From: Daphnia carinata
Taxonomy: Eukaryota > Arthropoda > Branchiopoda > Diplostraca > Daphniidae
Direction of reading: 5' to 3'
Assembly (NCBI RefSeq): GCF_022539665.2
Contig: NC_081335.1
Coordinates: forward strand, 9,336,449 to 9,400,448
Length of the DNA: 64,000 nucleotides
Translations under genes and position numbers: made by a program
Notes under the pieces: model-generated
What the model was told of the DNA's origin: nothing
The model's database searches: none
The model's input: only the letters and a program-made list of their open reading frames with translations
Shown here: in pieces, positions 36,673 through 48,672 of the stretch
Layout of the letters: each line of letters begins with the position of its first letter
Position numbering within the stretch: the first letter of the stretch is position 1

Positions 36673-36712
36673 AAAAAAAAAGCAAATTGGTGGACCAATT
36701 CTTATTATCGAC

Positions 36713-36724
36713 GAGGGGAAGGAA
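36713..36724 (+). promoter_or_regulatory. Polypurine tract before the middle LTR
   Basis: GAGGGGAAGGAA abuts TGTAACG of the LTR. The same tract precedes the last LTR at 50132-50143. It would prime plus-strand DNA. Confidence 0.8.
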
Positions 36725-36926
36725 TGTAACGAGCCCAAAGGCTATCCAAAGACAGCCACACCCTTTACATCCCTCAAGCGTTTCACAAGTGAAAGTGAAC
36801 GTATCCCCTCCCATTTCACCTTCAATTTGTGTGTTCTTAAGTAGTATAAATACTGCATGTTTGTACCATGAAATTCGGAATTGTTTCGGCAAATCCACTG
36901 TAATACACGAGGTTCGAAACTTTACA
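36725..36926 (+). repeat. Middle LTR, shared by copies A and B
   Basis: This 202-bp LTR is the 3' LTR of copy A and the 5' LTR of copy B. A polypurine tract precedes it and a tRNA-Gln type primer site (36929-36945) follows it. No host DNA separates the copies. Confidence 0.95.
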
Positions 36927-36928
36927 AT

Positions 36929-36945
36929 TGGAGGTCCCAACGAGA
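36929..36945 (+). promoter_or_regulatory. Primer-binding site, tRNA-Gln type (copy B)
   Basis: TGGAGGTCCCAACGAGA, identical to copy A at 23581. Confidence 0.7.
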
Positions 36946-37069
36946 CTCAAACTTGTTGTCCAGTACAAAGTTTCTTACCCGTACCTTATTTCAGTGATTG
37001 TGCTCTACACTTCCCCGACGAGTCTCCAACAACTCTACCAGACCAAGGAACACCATCAAAGGTAAGCGA

Positions 37070-39779
37070 ATGCCGCTTGATCATATTGTACCAGAGACTA
37101 CTCGTAAAGAGAATACCTTGTACCCGAACATTGTCGACAAATTATCTCCACCATTGTACCCTGTACTTCCCGAATCAGACACAACCAACCAAAATCCCAA
37201 CTGTCAACGAGAAAAATTTTTAGACCACTTGAAAACTCTTGTGGACTTAGAATTTGAACAAGAGTTAAAACAAAACAAAACCATCAGACTACCACGACAA
37301 AAGCAAAAATCCAACAAATAGAATCCAAGAAACAAGAAATTATTAAAGAGACCCACAACGCATTACAATTGTATTCATATACGTTGTTAGAACAATCGTT
37401 GCAAGTACCAAATGGTATAACAGCAGAAACTATTACAAACACCACAAAGACACTTAAAAATTACGTAGAATCCCTTGGTGGCAACACCGAAAACCTTGAC
37501 AGTTTACTGCAGCAAATTAGCATTATACATGGTAAAGAAAAAGAATTCCTATTAGGTATCAGCCGTATTTTATAAAGAGAAGTAGTACTTGCGCAGCTAA
37601 CAGAGAAAAAATATTCGTCTGACCTCAATTTTGAGCTTCAGAGCTTACGAAAACAACTAGATAGCAACAAGAAAAAGGCAAAGAGTTCCAAATACACATT
37701 AAGTAGCTCCCTTGAACAACTCCAAGAAAGTAACGAAACACTAAAAAACTCGCTTGAGAAATCTGCCAATCGAATCAGCGAATTAGAAACAAGCCTTGAA
37801 AATGCCACAGCAAAAGAAAACCAACTACAAAACCTTTTACGAAAAAAAGAAGACAATATCATAGCTGTTGAGAGAGAAGGGCAAGAAATAATTAGCAAAC
37901 TTGAAAAGTGAAAGAAAACAACTGGTTACGAAGTTAGAAACCACCGAGCAACAGATAAAAACAGCTTTAGAGACAAACAACCACCTTCAGACAGAAACAA
38001 AAGAAAGAAAAGAGATCCTTGAAAAAACCTTAGCAAAAAAAGCCGGCTTACGAAGAAGTCTGATAGATATTACTTCAAAGAATGAAAATCTTGAAACAGA
38101 ATTACAAAAAACCAACATACAGATAAGAGACCAGGAGGAAAAGATTAAGTTTCTGGAAAACAGAATAAAAAATAATATAGAAAGCAACAGGTAACATTCG
38201 CTGAAACCGAAGACTTCTCCAACGAACCGGGAGAGATAACAAAATTAGTAAGTGAGATAAACGACCTAACCTCAATAACAGAAGGAGACAAATCCCTTCA
38301 CTTCGAGTTAGAAACTGAACAATTCGAAAAACTACAGCAACTCAACAACGAGCTACAAAACCAAATCGAGATCCAAAACGACAACCTTCTTCAACTAGAA
38401 CGAAAGTACCAAACTCTCAAAAACAAAATCAAAATGGGACTTTCACACAAAGAAACTTCAAGAATCGACCGTGATACAACCGATAACGATGACATCGATA
38501 CGTCCACAACCCAACCGATTGTGAAAGCATTAGGAGAATTATTTTCGAGGGAAGACAAGAAGTCAATTCCAATTTTCAAAGGGAAAAGTGCTGATAAATT
38601 AATAACAGAATGGCTAAAGGACGCAGAACATGTAGCACGCAACAACGACTGGGACGACAACCAAAAAATACGATTCTTCTCCGACAGACTAAAAGGTGAT
38701 GCCCTAGAATGGCATGGAAACTACGTAGAAGAGCAAGGTGACGAGTTGAGTTATGACAAATGGAAAACTGCCATTATTGCAAGATTCCAAGATGCATACG
38801 ACTTAGCAGCACAAAGAAAAAAGTTATCCACGCTAAAACAAAAACCTGAAGAGAAATGCAAAGCCTTTATTTCAAGAATCAACAGCCTCTACGAGTCCAT
38901 TGAAGGCAAAGAAGAAAAATCAGACCAAAACCAGACCATCGTCGAAGGCCGACTCATAAACACAGTCAAAAGAATGAGAGATTATACCAAAATCAAAATT
39001 CTGATGCAAGGCATTTTACCAAAATTCAGAGCTGAACTCTATTTCAGAATGCCCGAAGACCCCGAAGATTTTGATCAGTTATGTAAAGAACTTATCATAT
39101 CCGAAAGCATCCTATATAGCAAGGAGACTGCAGAAGAGAAAGAAATCAATGCGGTAATCGCAGGGATAACGCATCACGAGAAACAACAAGATAACGAACT
39201 TTCACTACAAAAGACAGAAATCGAATTCCTAAAACAAAAAATACGTGAACTGGAAAATACTAATAAAAATCGTGAATTTCAATCGCAGATCAGTACGAGC
39301 AAAGATCTTCTTCGCGATCAAGTGATCGATACTCCAGACCACGAAATCCGCGAGTTCGATTTCACGATAGACCGAATAGCAGAGGCTCCAGTAGTGACTA
39401 AAACTTCAATCGAAGCAGAGATAACAACCCATACCGCACCAACTATACTTCACCAAGAAGAGAAGGTACCTCCACGGGATATAGGCAATCAAATTACCCA
39501 ACTTACCAGCAAACACCCCAGAGACCCCCGTACAACAACAGACCGATACACTACAATCGACCGAACTTTCAACCACATAACAATCAACAGGTGTATCATC
39601 AAAACCCATCCTATACTCATCAATATCCACAGCCACGACAAAATCAACCAAACACCACTGACAACCTAGGAAATAGAATTATTATCTGCCACAAGTGCAA
39701 TAAAAGAGGACACATTGCGCGAGAATGTTGGATGGATATGGCACGTATCAACAACCCGAACCACCGTCCAATGCAGTAA
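37070..39779 (+). pseudogene. gag: Gag of copy B, coiled-coil part broken
   Basis: The ATG at 37070 lies eight bases after the splice donor (37062). The N-terminal coiled coil carries frame breaks near 37300, a TAA at 37573 (CAA in copy A), a frame change near 37905 and a stop near 38192. The capsid-like part is open from 38212 to about 39280. There, a loss of about two dozen bases relative to A shifts the frame, so the knuckle CHKCNKRGHIAREC (about 39690-39730) is read in another frame (39591-39779). Each copy is broken at different places, so the parent Gag was one long protein. Confidence 0.85.
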
Positions 39780-42700
39780 ACACAATATCCCTACCAAACA
39801 ACCCTCCAACACAAAATTTAGAAATAGCGATACCCAAACTAATACGTATACCCATTAGAATTTTTGGAAAAGAAATTAAGGCTTTAGTAGACACAGGAGC
39901 AGCAGCCAGTTTAGTTTCAGACAACATATTTTTTAATCTAAAGGAGTATGAAGAACTTAAACATGTTAAAGACTCCCCTTCGCCGATATTTAGAACGGTG
40001 TCAGGAGAAATACTAAAATCAAAAGGGAAATATGGATTTTCAATCACCATTAACACCAAGCACGTCATTAAGCATGATTTCTTTATTATGGAAAACTTAA
40101 ACGAAACTTGCATATTAGGATTAGACTTCTTATCGAGCAACAATGTAAAAATTAATACTAAAAACAGACAGATCAATTACGATCATTCCGGAAAAGAACA
40201 TAGCTATGGGAAAAACACACTCCCAGTATACAGCATAACTTTTAGCAAGGCAGGTATTAATATTCCAATCCTCCCAGACCGTTCGTCAGATAGTAACTAC
40301 AACAACGATCTGACGGAAGCAGATTATCGCAGCCTAGAATCTTTCTCCCAATCAGAAATTAACAAAAAAACAGAAAGAATTGGCCAAACCCAAGAAAGTG
40401 AAGCGAGTAACATCTCCGGCGAGATACAAAATCAAATTATTAATCTATTGAAAAAACACGAAACCCTATTTGCAGAAAGAGAACCAGATTTGGGTCTAGC
40501 AACTGATGTAAAGCACTCCATTAACATAGGATACAATGCCCCAATTACACAACGATTGCGCAGAACACCAGAAGCATTAAAACTAATTGTCAAATCAAAA
40601 ATAGATATAATGATAAGTAACAATATTATTAGAGAAAGTCACAGCCCATTTGCGGCAGCAATTGTAATGGTTCCCAAAAAAGATGGAGAGATACGTATGT
40701 GTATTGACTATAGGGCAGTTAACAAAATAACCGTAAAAGATAAATACCCATTACCAAGAATTGACGACACCATTGATGCATTGAGCGGATCAGTTTACTT
40801 CTCAACATTGGACTTACTAAGTGGCTACTGGCAGATCGAGATAACAGAGAGTGACAAACACAAAACCGCCTTCATCTGTGAACTTGGACAATACGAATTC
40901 AATAGAATGCCATTTAAACTAACAAATGCACCAAGCACTTTTCAACGAGCAATGAATAACATATTGAAATCAGTATTGTTCAGGTTTGCATTGGTTTATC
41001 TGGATGACATCATAGTGTTCAGTAATAATATTGCTGAACATGTGACACATCTAGAAACAGTGTTTAAGCTTCTTAAAGACGCAGGACTAAAATTAAAAAG
41101 AAAGAAATGCGAATTTTTCAAAGAAGAGTTAGACTATTTAGGGTATATTGTTTCGAAAAAAGGAATAACACCGAATACAAAAAAGTTAGAAGCAATCATC
41201 AAATACCCAACTCCCAAAAACGTGAAAGAATTGAGCTCATTTCTAGGGTTGGTTAGCTATTACAGAAAATTCATCAGGGCTTTTGCTGATAAAGCCCACC
41301 CACTGACAGCGCTAACGAGAAAATCAGCCGAGTGGAAATGGGGGGAGGAACAAAGGGACGCCTTTGATTGTATCAAGAACTGTCTCATAACTAGACCTAT
41401 CCTAGGGTATCCAGATTTCACGCGCGAATTTATCATCTACACAGATGCTTCGGGATACGGTATAGGAGCAGTCTTGGCTCAGATGCAGACTCTACCTCAA
41501 TCAGCGGATTCAGCGGAGTCCGACGTACAGGAACCCCGTGAATCAGACGGCGCATAAGTCGTCATAGCGTATAGCTCTAAACATCTGAACGACCGCGAAG
41601 CCAAGTGGTCAACCACAGAGAAAGAGGCTTCCGCAATTGACGTGTTTAGAACATATCTATACGGACGCAGATTCACCGTATTTACAGACCATAGACCTTT
41701 AGAATGGTTAATGAGTAAGACAGAACCCACAGGAAGATTAGCTAGATGGGCACTAAAAATACAAGAATTCGACATCGTCATTGGGTACCGGCCTGGGAAG
41801 TAGCACCAAAATGCTGACACCCTAAGCCGTATTCCAATAATGCCAATAGCACGAGTAGAAACAAGGGCAATAGAAAAAGGAACTGTCATGAGAGAGCTAG
41901 AAAATATGCGAAAAGAAAGTGAAAGACTAAGCATCGAGAGATTAAAGAAACAGGAACACCTTGACAAAGAAAATGAAAGTTTTCAAAAAGAAAGCGAAAG
42001 TTTTAAGAGGGAAAGTCTTCAGATGAAGAGCGCAGGTTTCGAAGGAGAAATTGGAAATGAAAGTAAAAGGTCTTGGAGTGAAAACAGATGGATAGAATTA
42101 CAGCAAGCAGATAAATATTGTCAACAATTAATGATGAACATACAAGAAGATAGCCAGAACAGTAGAAATAAAAAATTCTCAAACAACTTTGTAATCAACG
42201 AAAAAGGTCTATTAACAGATAGGCAAGGAAAATTAGTAGTCCCACTACCATTAGTTACCGATATTTTACGTGCGAATCATGACCACATGTTAACAGGACA
42301 TTTAGGAATAGAAAAAACAATGCCAGACTTCGAGAGCAATACTTCTTTCGACATATGCGACAGAACGTAACAGAATACATCAAAAATTGTCTGAAACGTG
42401 AAAAACACAAAGCTGTAGGAAGGAGTAAAGCACCATTGCAACCTATGCCCCCAGCCGAAAGGGTGTGGGAAACACTTGCGATGGATATTGTGGGCCCGTT
42501 CAAGAAAGCGCAAAGGGACATAAGTATATTTTAGTACTATCAGATTACGCCAGTCGTTTCGTTTTTACAGTACCAATGAGAGATCAGACTGCCCAAACAA
42601 TTGCTTACATCTTGGTTAATGAAATTTACACCAAATATGGATCCCCCGAAGTTGTCCTAACAGATCAAGGAACTAACTTCCTGTCGAGCTTATCCAAGAT

Positions 42701-43552
42701 ATTTGCAAGTTATTCAAAATCAAACAAATCAGAACAACAGCATACCACCCCCAAACAGACGGATTAGTAGAACGATTTAACAGAACCTTGTGTGACATGC
42801 TAGCTTGCTACGTAACGGACGAACCAGGAAATTGGGGCAAATATCTACCATTTGTCACATTTGCTTACAACACAGCGAAGCAATCAACACTGCAACAAAA
42901 CCCATTCTTTTTATTCTTCGGAAGACAACCAGTGCTCCCAAACGACATCAAAATAGATAGACGGTACGAAACATACGAAGACACCAGTGTAATGTACTCA
43001 CATCAATGGAAAAAGGCTCAGCAACTAGCGAAGGAACACCTATTTCGGGCACAGACAAAACAAAAAAGATATTACGACAAAGGAACAAAAGCAATCAAAT
43101 ACAACATCGGTGACTTTGTGCTACTGAAAGCCCCACCAACTGCTGGAAAATTCATCAACAGGTGGAATGGACCATTCAAAATCATCAGAAATTTCTCAGA
43201 CCTCACTTACGAGATTCAGCACGCGAACAATGAAAAACTAAAATCGGTGGTACACGTCAACCGCCTAAAATTCTACGTCCCGGGAAACCAAGGAACAGAA
43301 AGATCATCTGGTGCACCACAACAACCAAGGAATGAAACAGTACGACGAGGACCAGGAAGGCCAAGAAAAAACTTCAGTAACAACGTAAGAAGGCCTGTCC
43401 CTAGAACGCGTATACGTCAAACAGCAGAGGCGGAGAATTGTATTATCATCGCACCAAATATCCCCGGTCCCATACCAGATAGTCCTACACGCACTAGAAT
43501 GACGAATCCACGATACAACTTACGACAACGCCACGAAGTATCGAGATTCTAA
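39725..43552 (+). pseudogene. pol: Pol of copy B: protease, RT, RNase H, integrase with AT-hook-like tail
   Basis: The 39725-41557 frame overlaps gag in the -1 frame. It has LVDTGAAAS (protease), MCIDYRAVN and YLDDIIVFS (RT), and TDASGYGIGAV (RNase H). A TAA at about 41555 and TAG at about 41801 (TCG in A) break RNase H. A charged coiled coil (about 41880-42020) lies before the integrase His/Cys domain, where a one-base loss near 42319 shifts the frame. The integrase core (42465-43552, two pieces) keeps its acidic residues in MDIVGP, LTDQGTNF and GLVERFNRT. The C-terminus has WNGPFKII and then RRGPGRPRKNF, an AT-hook-like basic motif. The last 44 codons are Arg-rich. Confidence 0.92.
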
Positions 43553-43573
43553 ACGTCCAAATTTTCTTTTCGC

Positions 43574-43578
43574 AGATG
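43574..43578 (+). promoter_or_regulatory. Splice acceptor touching the env ATG (copy B)
   Basis: TTTTCTTTTCGCAG|ATG: the acceptor AG (43574-43575) is followed directly by the env start codon, as in copy A at 30151-30155. It pairs with the donor at 37062 in inference. Confidence 0.6.
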
Positions 43579-46500
43579 GAGCTGATACTATTACTCATCC
43601 AATTACTCACTATCATTCCATCCATATATCCCATCTATTCAACCGTAAGCGACTGCAAGAACGTAAAGACCAGAGGAATTTTAGATATAGAGGCACCATA
43701 TTACTGCAACAACAAAGAATCAGATACAGCTCACTTACCCAGAATACCCACGTTGTACACTTTAAAAATGACACAGAAACCAGCACATTCTTGGAAAGGA
43801 TGGACCTGCAAGCAATGAATAAAAACAAAGAAAATAACTGGATCATTTTGGATCGGATCTTTCGACACACTATACACACAAGAAACTAATTACCCCACTG
43901 GAATGCTGGAGAAGGGTGAACGACAAGAAGTGGGGCGATAACAACATGCAGACCGGACCAGCAGGACTAAGTTTTACAGCCACTCCGACAGGCGAAGGGC
44001 AATGGTATGCCATAAAACAATACCATACCCTCAACTGTGTAGCAGAACGAATCACGCTACGACAAGAAAAACCAGACGACCCAATCGAAAGCCCTTTCGG
44101 ACCTTGGAACACAACACAACAAGAAGGACACTTCATCCAGAACCAGAATACAATTGTGTGGGGAGACAGAACAACAAACAATTCATACACACAAACACTG
44201 CTTAAAGGAGATGGATATTTAGAACTCCCAAGATTGCCAGAACACGAAAACACCAGCCGTCTTTACGACACCAACCGACAGATCGAGATTTCATTCTTCA
44301 ACAAACCAGATCGGGAGATAACACCACAAGGTTACAAAGTTGTGGGCGTACCGCTCACATACCTAATCTTTCCAACCGAAACAACGAGAAAATTGTACGA
44401 GATGTGCAAAACAACTATACATACATGTATACAGAATACTAACCTAGACACATCAGTGTGCAAGGACTACAGGGAACTCCAGTTAACCAAACGGAAACTA
44501 TCCGGTCAGCAGGAAGTTACATTCCTGCTCAACAATCCTTTGGAAGACTCAGGAAAACGTCTGTACAGCATTTCGTACGCCTGGGGACCAATAAGAATGG
44601 GATATCAACAGTCAATCAGAATCAACGAGGAGGACCGGAGGGTGAATTACAACGCCACGATATACATAATATACAAACCTGACGAAAGCACTCAGTTAAC
44701 CGCTCACTTTCGTCTCAAAAACGATGATCCACTTCCCCAAGAATCAGAATTTGAATACATCGTTGACCAAACAATAAGAGTCCAGAACAGTAATATCTGT
44801 ATCACGGAAGGAGAAGCAGGCCGACTAATTGTTGCCAAATATTCAGAATTTTCAACACGGTGGATTCTAGATCAACAAAACTATCAATTAATTTCACAAG
44901 AATCGTATCTCTGTATTACACTAAGAACATACCAAGCTATCATATTGACAGTATGCAGAGATGATAAGAACAGCGTAACACAAAAATGGATCTTCGAAAC
45001 TATAAACACCAATCCAGAAATCATAGAAAATTTCCCAGACACAACTTTAGCAGAAATGCAGGAAATTCAGCAAGAACAACGGAAGGCAATCGCAACCACG
45101 ATTAATTCACCACTATTTGGAGGAATTTTAAAAACTAATCACGGTAGCGGAAATATAATCTGGGACATGATTGCCTGGGGACTATTGAAGAATGGAAAAG
45201 CACCGAATGAAAAATGTTTAACACACCACGGAGTAAACAAACAGATGACACTAGAAGAATGCGACGCGGATTGGACCAAATGTCAAGAAAACCTAAGAAC
45301 ACTGGTAACCAGTAACGACCCATTGGTGCAATCACAAACTACAGTTGCTAACTGCAGCAGAACAACAGAACGAGGACAAGCTTTCGAATACACATCTGAT
45401 TTTACCATCAGACCGTTCAACACAAACACCTGTGTTAAAGCAAATACGACAATGCTTGTTCTTCGAGAATGCGCTAACACCAGCTCAATCTGGGGCACAT
45501 TCGAACACACAGGACAACTCATGGCAACAGATAGAACTGGATTACATTCACCTTCATCAGACAGAAAATGCCTAACACAGAGAGTAGGACGTGTTAGCCT
45601 GGTGCATTGTCACGGCTCCAGCCAAAAACAACATTTTAGTTTCGAATATCGGAACCCCCGGCAGCCATCATTGCACTACACACTCAACACCCATTGGACG
45701 GGAAAAACCTCCCATACATTCCACCACTAATGCAAAGAGAAGCCACCAATCCGAAAAGAATGCAACATTGACTCCGCCCCCTACCACGCCCACAACAGAG
45801 AAATCCACAACAACGACAAGCGCGACGACGATTACGAAGCCAACAATAAAAACAACATTGGGAACAACGACAAAAACAACGGTAAAAACTACGACTACAA
45901 TTAGGCCATTTGTAACCACAGCAACAAACAAACTCACAACAACGCATAAAATTACAACTAAGCCAAGTATGACGTCAACTTCATCAAAACCCCCAGCAAC
46001 TACAAAGCCAATAATCACGTCAAGAAGCACTAAACCTACCACTACAACTAGGCCTATGACAACTGTAAAAATAACTTCGACTTCAACAACCAGTACAACT
46101 ACTAAGCCTACGTCAACGACAGCTATGTCCACTACGACGAGTTCCACAACAACAGCTTCAACAACAACGCACCAACCCAGCACAACGACGCAAAGTACGA
46201 CGACAGTAAAAGAGAGTCCAACGACCCCACAGTCGTCAACACAGACAGCCAGGATGACCCCATTAACTACAACAGAAACAACGTCTACAACAGAAGAAAA
46301 TCGAATTCAGGCCATCGAGGAGAACAACATTCCAAAATTACCGCTAGCAGAGTCCTTGCTAATGGATCAGAAAAATGAAGAGTCATTAATTAATGATAAT
46401 GTGGAAAGCGGTCTACCTTAAAACATCGAAGAATTCAACGACAAGATTAAATACGAAATAAGTAAGATGCACGACCAATATGAAATCAGCATTGAAACAG

Positions 46501-47591
46501 AACACGAGAACAAACTCGCAAAAGAAATTCGAGATGTTTATTGTCAACTATCAACAATCAAAAGAACACAGGCCGTTATCTTAGCTCAAACCAATGGAAT
46601 TTTGGCCGCAGCAGCAATAGGTTTAGCTATCTGTACGAGACTTCAAGGCTTTGGTCAAGCAATGACACTTCAACAATGCGAAGCCAAAAGAATTTTTTAT
46701 ATCAGCAAATGAAACAAAATGTGGATTTCAACCACTCTTTACTTACGAAGGAAAGAACTGTACGATCGGAACAGATGGATGGTCAATTCATCCATTTTCC
46801 GATTGTTTTTGGAAAACACCGTTAGTAAATCAGAATGGAAATCCACATACCTGGGAACACAACTCAACAACAGGAGATTTGATACGCCAGAAACCTAGCA
46901 TTCACGTGCCTAATCTAGACCTCATTACAGAATTTGAAGAACACCACCTAAATGATTTCGACTTCTCGCTGAAAAGTCATCCAGCACACGAGACAATGGA
47001 GATGGAGCAATTATATATCCTAAATGACCTAGTAGGCAGAATGCAAGAAGGCAATTCCAATTCTGTTGGAGATATTGTGATGTCAGAACAAAAAGATAAT
47101 CAAATAGGTCATATGTTTTCATGGTTTGACAAATTGAAAATAATAGGCCTTTCAGCAATTGGATTTGTGCTATTCCTCGTATGTCTACGAATATCATCAT
47201 TTGCAACCCCATCTCGAAGATTAAAGAACATATCCGCGGAAACCGGAAGTTTACAAGCAGATACGATGATGGCATAGAGGAAGATCACGAACTCGAATCA
47301 ATGATACCGGCACGAAAAACAAATTATCATTCAGAAATAGCCATCGAACAACCGTTCGTAAGAACACCCGCCACTACACAACTGACAATGGAAAGACAAG
47401 GTCAAGTGCGCCCTCCACGACCAAGCGCTCCAAATTCATTAATCTACCCATCTATCGAAGAAGCCGACACACCCAAAAGATGCAGAGGAAAACACACAAC
47501 ATGTACTTACGTAGTAGGGTATGGCATGGTTTGGGAAGACCTATGTCGTTGCATGTCAGAAACAGACAACAGTAATTCAGCCAAAAAGTAA
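43576..47591 (+). pseudogene. env: Envelope glycoprotein of copy B: signal, lectin-like repeats, mucin-like stretch, membrane anchor; broken
   Basis: Order: signal peptide (ELILLLIQLLTIIP), STVSDC start, Cys/Trp-rich region, stop at 43818 (TGA for Trp), then a five-base loss near 43888. The long frame 43916-45730 has at about 44780-45005 and 45220-45655 ricin B-type (beta-trefoil) repeats: SNICITEGEAGRLIV, SYLCITLRTYQAIILTVC, QKWIFE, CLTQRVGRVSL, QKQHFSFE. A frame change near 45650 leads to the Thr-rich stretch (about 45770-46290). TAA at 46419, an extra base near 46696 and a small loss near 47192 follow. The end has QGFGQAMTLQQC, a transmembrane helix and a tail. The fold class is uncertain; resemblance to glycoproteins of negative-strand RNA viruses such as chuviruses is a guess. 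Confidence 0.8.
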
Positions 47592-47879
47592 AAATCCCAA
47601 GGTCATCAAAATTAAAAGTAGTCACTAAACATAGCCCTTGACAATTTAATTAATTACATAATAAATTAGCAGCCCCAGCGAATAACACACTTACCAGGAT
47701 TCAAAAACTTCAACAATTAAGTTGGCTCTTATTTTTTTAACCATTGTGCCTTCCTCGAAACTTTATAGTAAAACAAATATAGAAACAAACTCAAATAACA
47801 ATTTTGTATTCCCAACTAACACCTTAACTACAAAATAACAAACAAAAACAAATAATAACACAAACAGACGAAAATATAA
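47592..47879. other. A-rich spacer after env (copy B)
   Basis: Same as 33612-34057 in copy A, about 160 bp shorter. Nothing else is seen. Confidence 0.5.
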
Positions 47880-48196
47880 TCATTCGTCCGCGGAATCACG
47901 TTCGGGAAGAGGATCACCATAAAGTAGATAATTGTAAATCTGGGCAACATGTGTTATCGCCAACCGATCTTCATGTTCTTCTTGGAGATGTTCCCGCATC
48001 AACCGAGAAGACGTGGAGTAGGGTGATAAATATCATCACGAGACTCCAGTCACCAAAGAAACCGGGCGAACCTCAAAGGATAGACATCGCGGTAACGTGC
48101 GTACCCAAGATGGTTGCTGAAAAAAAAATCAGATTATTACTCCAACGAAGAAACTTATCTATACTGACAAACATATCTATATTCGAATGGCTCCAT
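47880..48196 (-). pseudogene. Remnant of the antisense spliced gene (copy B)
   Basis: Exon 2 and the acceptor side of the intron are present, but a base is missing at about 48013 (GACGTGG where A has GACGTTGG) and about 220 bp, including the donor and most of exon 1, are deleted. The ATG region (48194-48196) remains. The gene is dead in this copy. Confidence 0.75.
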
Positions 48197-48672
48197 CGAA
48201 AAAAACAAAAAAATATAAAACTCAAAACAAGAGCGACAAAAAGAAGCAGTAATCTCTACGAAAGAACGAAGATAACTAACTCAAGAAGTTCAATAAAAAC
48301 TCTATAAGAAGACAATGACTAAAAAAGGAATAAAGAAAGCTGGAAATATTCGTCTATTCACCCGGCAACATATCCACAGGTCAGTGCGACAAGACGCGAC
48401 GAAAAAGAATCCAACTCAACTTCAAGGGGAAAAAGGAATACATTAAAAATGCATGAAAACCTTTTATCAAATTAAGAACACAGAAACAAGAACACAAGAA
48501 AAGAAACAACAACCTGAAGACCATTGACTATGCAAGATTTTGCAAAATACGAAAACTAAAACTCTTCCCAGTGTCTCAACGACATAACTCCAACGAAGTT
48601 TCGCAAAGGAAAGTGCGCATTATAAACCAAAAGTTTATCTAAGAATAGCCCTATAACAACACCAATAACAAA
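48197..48672. other. Spacer before the ankyrin gene (copy B)
   Basis: No coding sequence is seen apart from short chance frames. It ends with the TATA box described next. Confidence 0.4.
48621..48626 (+). promoter_or_regulatory. Candidate TATA box of the ankyrin gene
   Basis: TATAAA lies 52 bases before the ATG at 48673, which would leave a 20-30 base leader. It is conserved in copy A at 35014-35019. No splice acceptor adjoins the ATG, unlike env, so a separate promoter is plausible. Confidence 0.45.

Larger units (their letters stand above)
23377..36926 (+). mobile_element. Copy A of envelope-bearing Ty3/gypsy element 2
   Basis: A 13.55-kb unit: LTR 23377-23578, gag, pol, env, antisense spliced gene, ankyrin gene, polypurine tract 36713-36724, LTR 36725-36926. 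The RT-RNaseH-integrase order is Ty3/gypsy. Against copy B it has lost about 90 bp at the RNase H start (near 28060), the integrase catalytic Glu region (near 29350) and about 580 bp of env (near 30870). The LTRs differ at about one base in 202. Confidence 0.93.

Noticed and set aside
15394-43818. TGA codons at Trp positions in env as a sign of an altered genetic code
   Set aside because: TAA and TAG stops and frameshifts occur as well, and the same Trp codons are TGG in the sister copies; ordinary decay explains them.
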